A DNA stretch of 64,000 nt, from positions 607,018,677 to 607,082,676 of the forward strand of contig NC_081405.1 in the NCBI RefSeq assembly GCF_030272615.1, written 5' to 3'. Positions 54,101-64,000 of the stretch are shown in pieces (the first letter of the stretch is position 1; each line of letters opens with the position of its first letter). The translations under genes and the position numbers were made by a program. The notes under the pieces were generated by a model. The model had not been told where the DNA came from. It ran no database searches and was given only the letters and a program-made list of their open reading frames with translations. The stretch is from Cryptomeria japonica. Lineage: Eukaryota; Streptophyta; Pinopsida; Cupressales; Cupressaceae.

Positions 54101-57100
54101 TATATGGTATCCTTCTCAACTTGTAATACATGCCAAAATACCCTAGAGAAATAATCTAAAATTTACTAATCAAATGGAATTTTTGTTTTTTAAACATTCA
54201 TTACACTATGATAACATTAACATAGATCATCATAGCATCATTTAAGTTGCAATACCATATAAAAGTACATGTAAGAAAGTTGAAAGCATAAAACAACATT
54301 ATGCAAGCGAAGCAATTCTATCAAACATTTCCTCAATTATATTCTTGAAACATAATCATTCCCTAGGGTATCTTAATGTCACTACTTGGCATCATCTCAT
54401 TGCAACATTTTTCTAACTAGAAAATCATATTTATCATCCTCTAACCATATTATTTTGTGCATCTAATCATCATTACAATTTATGCATAGAACATTCACGT
54501 AGTATACTCTATTAGAAAATTATACTATCATTTATCCTTGATATCAATGATTACCTAGATACTCAAGTAAAGATCAATGCTATCTAGTCCATTTATACTA
54601 TCATTCATCCTACAATATAACATAATTTTAACCATCTCATAAATGTAATTCAACTCAAATGCATATAAACTACTCCACTTCATGTAGATTCTTTAAACTC
54701 ATAATAAACATTCGTTACATCATGAAATAGTCATAGGACTATACCTAATTTCAACATCAATTCCTATTACAATTTTATTCTTAAAATACATGATAATACC
54801 ATAACAAGGATAGATCATTTCTGTTACATATACATTTCATTATGATACAATGTCTTTATTTCCATGAATAGAGAAAATCAGCTCCAAAATGCAATCCCAT
54901 GAAGAATTCATTCCACACACATAATATGAAGAGGAGTATCCCAATAGAAGAAGGAAATCAACCACCCAACCATGTGGAACCAATCAAGAAACCAACCCCC
55001 ATACTAGGAGATGACAAATTTTCCAACTCACATTCAAGACCTAAGTTGAGACCTATCAACCAAAGGATGCAACATGACTTCACAATACCCAAACATAAGG
55101 ATGCAACAACGAAGAACAACACATGACTAAATCAATGCAATAAACCTCCAAAGGAAAATCAATAAATCAACGCATATGGATAATGGATACATGTGGGGTA
55201 GAGTGTCATCACATGCTAACCTCATGTGGCATCCGTCTCCACCTTGGAGTTACTCAAGGGAGATCGGGTATACCACTCCAACGGTTTTCCCAATCTAGGA
55301 TCCCAAAAACACCTCCTTGGGTCTATCCAATTGAGGCATATAATATCATATTATTTATCTTTATTAGGTGTATTCCTAATACCCAACCCACTAATCAATT
55401 ATTATTATGTTATCACTTGCAATTATACCATCAAATCTTGATGTGGTTTCATAGGTTTAGACCCCCTTCCTAGAGATCTAGTACTCACAACCTAGGTCCA
55501 ACACATGCAAGAGCCCACTCTCCCATCCATGAACCAATGCCATAAGGTAAATATACATCCATAGAAAATAAAACAACAACATGAAGGCTCAAAAGAGATA
55601 TAAGAGCATATACCACAAACTGAACACCAACTGAGCAAAAGAGACTCATAAACCAATCTCATAGAAATAAGCCTTCACCAGAACAACCTTAAAGATAAGC
55701 CAATCATGGATGCAAAAAATAAAAAAGATCAAGATAAAATAAAATCCTCAACAGTGAGGAATAACGCATCCCACTGGAGCCATACTAACAATCCCTCAAC
55801 ATCAAGGTATTCTCCCTCTCGTCGAAGCCACATAAAACACCTCAATGGTAAGGCATGAACCCTCTTATAGCAGCACATGAAAAATAATAAGGGATAAAAA
55901 TACATCATAAACAACTCTGAGAATGTCAACACAGACTGCAAAGCCTCTGGAGTAAACCCACAATCCAAAAATACACAAAAATAAGCTTAAAAATGACTTT
56001 TGAAGACCCTCGAGATAGTTAAATGCCCTTGATTCCTAGGATAGCACCCTTGGTAGGTACCCTAGTATTTTTGGTACTTACCATAGTGTTTTAGGTTGAT
56101 ACCATAGCATTTTTGGTCTCTGGAATGGCATTTTTAGTCAATTGGCTTGCATCTGCAAATTAGGACCTTAGCTCCCTTAGTATGTTTGTTAGCACATCTG
56201 GTATGAACAATGACACTTCTGGGATGAAGGATGGAATTTGTGGCATGTAGGTAGCATCCTTGGTACATACTATAGCATTTTTGGGTGTTTCCATAGCATT
56301 TCTAGTAAATTTACAGAAAACAACCCAATGTTGAGGCATAAGACTTAGGAGGGGTCTTAGGAAGACTCAGAGGTGCAAAAAAACCTTCATACTGCACACA
56401 AGGGGTCTGAGATATCCAAAAAACATCAAGGACAATCAAAAAATTCACTGCATACTCACTGGTAAAACTTGCAAAAGAAATCCTCTCTCCTAATGAGCAA
56501 AACCTGAGGTATAAGGAGCCAAAACCACAAGGGAGAGAGAGAAATGTAGCAATCCAAAAAGGAGACTCAAGAAAGTTATGTAGGGCCTAAATGCGGCCAA
56601 AGCAACTGGAATGAAGTGTCTACACACTCACAGTGTAGTCACAGAGAAACTACCCTCACACAATAAGAGAAAGACACCAATACAGGTTCAAACAAGGGGA
56701 GATTACCAAACTAGCCAAAACAACTTACAAAAGTCACAAAACAACCTAAAAGGAACCCAAACATGAATGTAAGAACTTCCTAAAGGTTTATTCTCAGAGA
56801 TGCAAGTCACAGTGAATTCAGAGAAAGCATAATGAAGACACATAATCAAATCTGCATATCCCCCATTCCCAAACTTGCATAGACAAACTAAAATCCATCA
56901 AGACAAATCATTTCCACAAACAAACCAATCTCCAAGAGCAATCAAAACTCAATTTATAGACACGGAGAAGGCAATCTTTTTCGGAATTAAAATGCACAAG
57001 AGAGAAGCCACCAACCTGCAATTCACAAACCAAAAGTTGAAGATAAAACCTGAAACTGCCAAGCCTTCACAAATCCAAATCGCAATCCAATCTTCAATCC

Positions 57101-58589
57101 AAATTCAATTTTTTTTTGCTATGGTCTACCAATGATTAACCCATGCACAAACCAACAAGCCAAAATAAATAGAAAAAAATAAATTATAGACTATAGTTTT
57201 TCCCACCAATAGGAAAATTCCATAAACCATATATCATACCTACTATTGCAAAGTTCAAGAAAATACATAATACAAATATATATTTCTTACCTACTCAATC
57301 AAGCTAACCAATAAAAAATAAGGGTAGGTAAAATAAATCAAAACTCAATTACTATAGTATAGGAATGACAATAAATTAGGAAATACAATTATCTCTTCAT
57401 AATTAAATGGTAGGTAGATATAATATTATTTACAAATAATATTTTATATTTTAATTAAATAATTCCCACAAAATAATTTATAATTAATTATCATTATTCA
57501 TAATAACACCATTAAATAAATAAAATAAAATAAATAGAACTCAAATAAATAATTAAATTAAAATCAATAAATAAAAGTCATCTCACTAATAAATCAAACA
57601 AATTAAATAATTAAACAATAAATGAAGCTCAATTAAATATCAATAAATTAGATTAAACAAATTAATTACTCAATTTGATTCTTAATAAAATCAATAATCC
57701 AATCATGCAATAAAACCAATAACCAAACCGCGACTAAGCAAAATAAGAAGTCAAAGAGGTTTGACCTCATGATCTATGAAACAAGGTGGAATAGGCTAAC
57801 CAATACCACATCTCTTAGTTGACCCTAAAGGAAAATCAACCAAGCAAAAGATATCAAGATAAACCAGCAAGGTATACATCTTAGACCTAGAGTGTGTGAG
57901 GGAAACTATGTCATCTCCGACATCTTGCCATTGGGATGAAGACACGTTCAAACCTGTGGAGCCAGGTGGAGTCAATGTCTTGTACTTGCAAACATGCATC
58001 AAAGACCAGTGCAACATATACGATACATATACATCATAATAAACAGACAAGTGATAGAGAATCACAATGACATATCTCGCTTGCAATGAGTGATATGGCA
58101 TAGTCTCTACTCGTGAAGATAATCACACAATATAATACCAAAACACCACATAGAATCATCATCATGAAGTAGGGTTAGCATCATCATCAGTCACATAATC
58201 CATGTAACAATAATCATATGTAAATCCATGAGTCACATAAATCCATCCATCTAGGAGATACCATATATCAACATCCATAAGAATCAAATGTCATATAATA
58301 AGTCTCGAATCATCAATCATAAAAGTCTCCAATCATAAAGAGTCGTAATGAATACCATGAATCCACATAAAGTCCTAGTATCACAGATATCATCCAAAAT
58401 AGTAGAAGAGTCATAAACAACCATCCTAGTAACCATCATAAGCCTAAATAAGTCTATCAATGCATAAATCAAAATGCAAGTCTAGGAGAGACACTACACA
58501 ACTCATTTTGAATCTAAGACTCTAAACATTGAATAAGTATTCGACCTAAAGCATTCAAGCATTCATTATCAACCATTTTTAGAGATCTT
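54101..58589. other. No gene recognised; old repeat DNA
   Basis: There is no supported coding region. At 55950-56330 a short phrase like CATAGCATTTTTGGT recurs at least five times with about 30-base spacing. 57400-57720 is almost pure AT with AATAAAT words. 57790-58110 is slightly more GC rich and has a 101-codon frame without any domain. 54900-55500 has open frames of 60-96 codons that look accidental. Confidence 0.4.
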
Positions 58590-59317
58590 CAAGGCTACAT
58601 ATTCATCCTTCAATCATTGTGGAGCAAAATTACACCATTCATATGCAAGCATATGTGTTATTGGGGTTTTTTCATGTTCATGCCATTGCATACAACATAT
58701 GTGATTACATTCAAGAAGCAAAGCATCATCATCAACAATTGCAAATCTGAGGTATATATCTATCCATTATGTATTTCAATATTTTCATTATTCATTCAAG
58801 GTTAATTCCTAAACCGGGGTTCGACTTAGGCAAACCTCTATTCCCAATACTTTCCCCCTTATTTATCCATGTAGTAAACAGGTGTAAAGTTGTGATCTTT
58901 GAAATCGGCTTTATTTACAGAGATGAACAGGTTCCCCTTTGGACGGCAAAAAGTGCAAAGGACCAGAGCGACGAGCATTTTGGTCCCGACATTTCAAGAG
59001 CTCCTTCTGGGAATAGGTCCGAACACTCTTATATTACTCATATCTAGGTTCATGGATCAATTTGACGACTATAGCTCACTATTTATGTGTATTTACTTCA
59101 ATTCCAACACATTTACCCTAATTTCAGTATTTTCACATTTCAACTTAAAAAGGGAATCAAATCTTAACCAAAGAATCTAATAAGAATTTTCAGCCCTAGC
59201 CTTGTTGATTTGAGGCTAGATCCATTAGGTTCACCCCTCTTTAATTTAGTGGTCCCTAAGAAAAAAATAAGGGTTTTACATCATGATTGGGTGAAACCCT
59301 TATTTTTCACCATTACA
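58590..59317 (+). repeat. Degenerate LTR, + oriented, element IV superfamily
   Basis: On the + strand GGTTAATTCCTAAACCGGGG (58800), TTTACAGAGATGAACAGGTTCCCC (58914-58937) and a GGACCA/TGGTCC hairpin (58960-58987) follow the order of the reverse complement of the element IV LTR. It ends CATTACA at 59317 and is followed by TTT and a TGGTGAAC primer site. The left end is not clear. Confidence 0.65.
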
Positions 59318-59753
59318 TTTTGGTGAACTTGACTCCTTACACCCTTATTTCTGATTTATGTTCTTAGATCTGAGTGTTTATGCAATTTAAAATAAAAATT
59401 TACATTCACAAGTTAAAGTTCCAATTGAATTTCATAAATTTAGAGGTCAAATTCACAAAAACCCTAATTTATAATTCTAAAATTGAACTTGTGAGTTGTC
59501 TATTTGGATTAATCATTTCAGATTTGTTTTGTGAACATTATAATTTTGAATTTTGCAAAATTTATTTTTCTTAAATCAGAAAAAATGTCAAATTTATTTT
59601 TACAAGAGGATGTTTTTGAGTTGAAAAGATTTAAAATATATGAAAATCCCCTTTATGAGCCTTTCAATGATTCCTCTCCCAAAGTTTCTCTCCCTAGAGA
59701 GGACATATTGATGCAAGAAAATATTTTTTATACTTCTCTCAATGATCTCCATA
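59318..59753 (+). mobile_element. Leader and start of an element IV-type relative
   Basis: The primer-site remnant TGGTGAACTTGAC begins at 59321. Then comes an AT-rich leader with an ATG at 59587 opening 56 codons (MSNLFLQEDVFELKRFKIYE and on) before the sequence changes at about 59754. The peptide is unlike the N-terminus of the 1117-aa protein. It may be a different gag start or chance. Confidence 0.45.
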
Positions 59754-61402
59754 TGTAATGCCCATACCCTAGTTAGATTTGTAAAACCCGTTTGACCATG
59801 ATTGACTTCCTATGTGGCATTCTTGAAAGGTAGGTTAACCATAGTGAAATGTGTAGTTTAGATAATATAAATAACTGTGCATACATATTATTGTGCTTTT
59901 GCATCGATTCTCGTGTAAATGTAATTGTTCCTAACCCTCATGATAAATCTTGAGCTAACGCCTTCATTGAATATGTATATGTATATGCATGCTTGTATGA
60001 ATTCATGGGTGCAGGAGGTATCAGGTACAACACCGCTTAGGGCAAGGGTCATCTCCTTTGGGATTTGCAAGGTTGAGTATGCCTCCTTTCATTTTTAGAA
60101 TTTGGATTTGGTGGTCATATAACTCTCGTCTTGCCTTAGCCATGGTTAGGTGAGCATCATGTGTGGATTCGTGGGGCTTGCTTTTCATTGGGATGCGTGT
60201 CAAGAGATTTGGAGGACTTCCTCGATTTGCGTGCCCTGTGCGAGGTAAGTGAGGTTTGTTATCCTAAGTATTAAATTCAAAATTTATGAGTAGACAAGCA
60301 CATTAGTAATTTAGAAATTTAAATGGGTAGCTTCCTTTATATGATTAATCATTAATTTAAAAGATTGCCTTAAATTATTAATGTAGCAAGCTTAAGGTAT
60401 TTAACTTGGATTAATGTGCTCATTTGCGCATTTGTAACATTTACGCATTTGTAGTTGAGAAATTAGAATAAATAAAACTCTTGCATTAGATTAGTCATTT
60501 ATTTAAAAATGTCGCTTTATTATGTTATAGCGAGTTAATTTAATAGCTAATTTTAAAATAACGAATTTATTGAGTTATGCGTTTTAGAAAGGAAAAATTT
60601 TAAAGTCATTTGGGAGATAGAAATAAATTACTCATTTTTCGCATTTTGGAAGAAAAAGGGTAAATTTTATTATTTAAAGGAAATTAGTTCCATTTTACTT
60701 GTAAAGTGGATAAAGTATAAAAGTTTGATTTTTTTTTTTAGAAAATTAAATTAATCAAAATATAAAGTGTTGGCTAAAGTGATATGAAGAAAATTTAAAA
60801 ATTAGAGTTGAATAAGAAATGGAAGCTTTTAAATTTTAAAAGAAAAATGAATAAGGAGGAAATGAATGACTCCCATTTGGATTTTCATCTATTTTATTTT
60901 AAAAATAAATGCCTAAATTCGAAATTGAAAATTAGGGCAAAATTAAGGTTTCTCTTTTTAACCTAGTTTGGTAAGCATTTTGGGGGTTCTTTTTGCTTGG
61001 GAGCTTTTTTGGGGAAAAATGGGGGATTTGCATGGGAGTTGCAGGTGGAGCTCTTCATCAAAGAAATCTCTTCCCGGAATGCATTTGGAGGTAGGATTCC
61101 AATCTACCTGTTTGTTTATTGTTATGTTCTCCATGAAATGTTGAAGAAAAGAAAAGAAAGAAATGTTTTTTTTTTGACCATGAAGGTTCTTGAAGATTAG
61201 TTTCAGTTTCTTTTAAAAATTTGGTTGTTCTTGAAACGAATTTCTGGTTCTTAAAGAAATTAGTGGCTTCAAACCGGATGTGGGGATATTTGTTCCATAA
61301 TAGAGTGTTTGGGTAAATCTGGGAATTTATTTTATGACTGTAAAAATGGGGGTTTATTTTTTTTACATTTTCATTTTGGGTGTTTTGTTCATGATATTCA
61401 AA

Positions 61403-61403
61403 A

Positions 61404-61430
<27 letters not shown>
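61403..61430. repeat. (TA)n microsatellite
   Basis: A pure TA run of about 28 bases, inside an AT-rich stretch. Confidence 0.95.
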
Positions 61431-61434
<4 letters not shown>

Positions 61435-61600
61435 CAGAGAGGTTGCTGGAATTGTTCTTTTCTTTCTATCTCAGGCTGTGTGAGTGCACTAGGAATTTGC
61501 TATTTCTTTTATTTTTTTTAGACTGTATTTTTAATTGCTTTAACAAAATAAAATTTAAAAAAAAATTTTTAAAAAAAAAACTATTTTTTTTGGGCCCCAT

Positions 61601-61720
61601 GGTAGCTGCTACCCGCTGGTAGCAGCGCTACCAGAGGTAGCGAACTGCTACCAAATGGTAGCAGCGCTACCAAAGGTAGCGCCCTGCAACCATTTGGTAG
61701 CAGCGCTACCAATGGTAGCT
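61601..61720. repeat. Hairpin array, 39-base period, GGTAGC/GCTACC
   Basis: GGTAGCAGCGCTACC occurs exactly at 61618-61632, 61657-61671 and 61696-61710. Each is a GGTAGC/GCTACC stem with an AGC loop. A half-unit (GGTAGCTGCTACC) at 61600-61612 and further GGTAGC words lie between them. It is followed by nine or more G and two CCACGTGGG words (61742-61760). The coding frame across it is a repeat product. Confidence 0.9.
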
Positions 61721-63062
61721 TAGGCTGCCAAGGGGGGGGGGCCACGTGGGTGTCCACGTGGGTACCCTCCCTCGTTTTTTTTTGAAACAAAAAAATAAAG
61801 TTTATTTTATTAAATTTTTTAATTATTATTTGTTATTATTTTATATAATTTTTCTTTTTAAAATAAAAGAAAAAAATAGAGATATATGTATGTAGCGTAT
61901 AAAAAAAAAAGAATTCAGACTTATTAAGTGAATTTAAAATTAGTATAAGGGATTTACATTCAGTTCTTTGACATTATTTAATTTTAAATTCAGTTTCTTA
62001 TACTATTAATCTTGGATTATTAATTAATATATTTGGACTTTAGGGAATCAACATTAGTAAATCCATACTTGAATACAAGTTTTTTTTTAAATTTCATATT
62101 GGTTTCATCATACTCAAGTTAACACTTATTTTTAACATGGACTAAATAGTTATGGTGGACTAATACAAATTTTTTTCTAAATAAAAGTTAAATTATCAAA
62201 TCTGTAAACTTGATCGACATTAATGGTTAGACAGATATGGTAATACGAACATCTCTACCGGATTATGCCTATGTAGGTTTAAATTTCTATAATAGAATTT
62301 GGTTATGTAATGGCAAGACTTGTTATGATAGTGGTTGGTTATAAGTCGGTCAAGCCCCTAGTTAGGCTACCGTCAAGCAATGGAATCTAGGTTGTTGTTT
62401 TCTTTTGGTTATAATTCAATTTGACCGCTTTTAAAAGGGATCACTATGTAATAATCAATCGAGATAGATGTTGAATAGTGCATGTGTTCGCCTAAAAGGC
62501 AGAGTTGTAAAGACATGTAAATATGTAACCTTAACTATATTAAATGTCAGAGGGGTCTTGCAGTTGAGCAGACCCGGAGATGTAGCCCTTTAGGGGTGAA
62601 CTCCGAGATCATATCTGTGTTGTGCGATGTTTTTAGCTTACTTTGTTTTAAGTTTTAAATTATCATGGATGGTTGTTTTCTTGCATAAGTGTATGGTGGA
62701 AATTTAATGAATTCAAATTTAAGTGCATAACATTATTCATCTGGATAAATGTAGTTATTTAAGTTCATAAAACATTGTAAATTATGATTATGGCAAGGTA
62801 ATTTAAAACATTGTAATTAAAGTTGTGGAAAGAAGTATTTTGATAGGGTTAATTAAACGTAGTAATAGTGGAAAGAATCTTGCTAGGTTACATCAATGAA
62901 TTAATTTGTTATAAAGCATGTTAATGGAATGAACGTAAGAGGGAAACAAAGTTAAAATTTATGTCACAATTCCTAGATTGAAATCTAAAGGATGCACATC
63001 ATATAAATATCTACTTTTTACCTTAGCAAATGAATCACGCCATGTTAATTATGTTTCATTAC

Positions 63063-63270
63063 ATTGGATGAATTTGTTAAGTTAATTCACGCTTTAATCA
63101 TAACCAATAATCCTCACCAGAGTAATTTGATAATCGTGTGGACTCAACTAGGTATTCATGTTGTATATTGGATGAATATACTTAGTAAATTATGTTGTAA
63201 TTATAATCAATGATCCTCACCAGATTTATTTTATAATTGGGTGGACTCAATTAGAAACCCACATGTTAAT
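63063..63270. repeat. Two-unit tandem repeat, period 104
   Basis: Units start at 63063 and 63167 with ATTGGATGAAT and share AATCCTCACCAG/GATCCTCACCAG and GTGGACTCAA blocks. The two copies differ at many positions. Confidence 0.8.
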
Positions 63271-63657
63271 CCTTATAAAAGGAATCCCTCATGATTGCTA
63301 AAATTGATCTAAAATGGGAAATAATTGAATAGTTGTTTATACGTAAATTCTAGGTAAGAGTATCTCCCTCCTATTAACTTCATATAACCAAAAAGGTTAA
63401 TATGCAATAAGATAATGGTATTTTAAATCCTAATAGAAGAACACCACTATGATACTATTATTCAAATCTTGAAATGATGAATATCATCTAGCTAACGATA
63501 TTTTAACTTAAAGGATGCTCTCGTGTGTCCTAATGCATATCCTCCGTAATGAAATTTGTCCATTAATTAGTATTAATAAAACTTCAATGAATTCCATGGC
63601 TACTCACATTATACCTTTCATAAAAGAACTTCAATTCATCAGTTGGCTATGCGTGAA

Positions 63658-63898
63658 ATCAAATGAAGGGACCTCACTCTATTAATTGTAGTTAATCCTT
63701 AAGAAACGAATTCTTCTTATTAACCATACCTTTTAATATTTAAGAAATATATATCAAATGTGGGTGATTATTTTAAAAATCAAATGATGGAATCCTCGTT
63801 TTACTAATCGTAGTTTATCCCTAAACGAAAGAATCTCGTTAAGCATATTTATAGCATTAAAGGATGATGTCAAGTGTGGATGGTTATCTTAAAACCCT
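63658..63898. repeat. Two-unit tandem repeat, period 121
   Basis: Units start at 63658 and 63779 with ATCAAATGA and share GTAGTTAATCC/GTAGTTTATCC and GGTGATTATTTTAAAA/GGATGGTTATCTTAAAA. A weaker related segment precedes them near 63490-63530 and another follows at 63894, so the block may be longer. Confidence 0.75.
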
Positions 63899-64000
63899 AA
63901 TGAATGAACTTTGTTATATTTAAAACGCTTGAACCTATTGGGAGGCCTCCTAATGAAATTATGAATTAAAGTGCATTGAGTAATTAACCTCTCGATGGCC

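Larger units (their letters stand above)
59754..64000 (+). other. Probable long LTR or repeat DNA, unresolved
   Basis: It starts TGTAATGCCCATACCC, LTR-like, and cuts the previous element. No protein domain is visible to the end of the window. Within it are a (TA)n run, a hairpin array (61601-61720), a G run with two CCACGTGGG words, a GGAGATGTAGCCCTTTAGGG..GAACTCCGAGATC segment (62577-62612) that looks like an LTR interior, and degenerate tandem repeats near 63 kb. A second LTR would be needed to prove the idea. Confidence 0.35.

Noticed and set aside
55183-55473. 96-codon frame as a possible gene
   Set aside because: No domain, overlapping frames of similar length, and no start context or splice evidence.
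57796-58101. 101-codon - strand frame
   Set aside because: No domain and no homologue in the window; it lies in a repeat-like block between AT-rich stretches.
61581-61790. Repeat protein with LPLVALLP units
   Set aside because: It is the translation of the 39-base hairpin array (a multiple of three), not a gene.

Overview
This window is a stretch of repeat-filled, AT-rich intergenic DNA from a large plant nuclear genome. Ty1/copia and Ty3/gypsy LTR retrotransposons are nested in one another. The copia primer-binding sites (close to the initiator-Met tRNA type TGGTATCAGAGC) and a plant mobile domain (PMD) gene carried by a gypsy element show it is plant. A gymnosperm or another very large seed-plant genome would fit, but the sequence alone does not settle the species. 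I found no ordinary host gene, rRNA, tRNA or CRISPR array.

Layout. 1-8204: the 3' ends of two copies (A and B) of one gypsy family. Each carries an antisense PMD gene with an apparent intron, and a copia 3' end (1386-3487) lies between them. 8381-16250: a decayed antisense copia element (III), bounded by TAAAC duplications, with a solo LTR (8625-9815, TATAT duplications) inside its 3' LTR. 16256-18664: mostly unassigned, ending in part of another copia-type LTR. 18665-25466 (element I, + strand) and 25477-35569 (element II, - strand): two complete but diverged copia-type elements lying tail to tail. Neither has pol. Each has a coiled-coil/zinc-knuckle ORF1 and a long ORF2 of unknown family that is recognisably the same protein in both.

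37270-52860: an old gypsy pol on the + strand, cut into three pieces by two younger insertions. Element IV (37517-45166, CTCCC duplications) sits in its reverse transcriptase. It is a gag-protease-only element with an open 1117-codon frame and LTRs about 98 percent identical by eye. Element V (45735-52014, TATTG duplications) sits in its RNase H region and is a decayed copia. 52980-59753: degraded LTRs related to element IV and unassigned DNA. 59754-64000: probably one long LTR or other repeat DNA, with a hairpin array at 61.6 kb and degenerate tandem repeats at 63 kb.

The best candidates for something undescribed are: (1) the shared ORF1 plus ORF2 of elements I and II, which would have to be mobilised in trans, plausibly by copia relatives such as the one at 1386-3487; (2) a GC-rich hairpin with GGACC/GGTCC arms that recurs at 13 sites in four LTRs and one leader of the element IV superfamily; and (3) the intron-bearing PMD gene lying antisense inside a retrotransposon.
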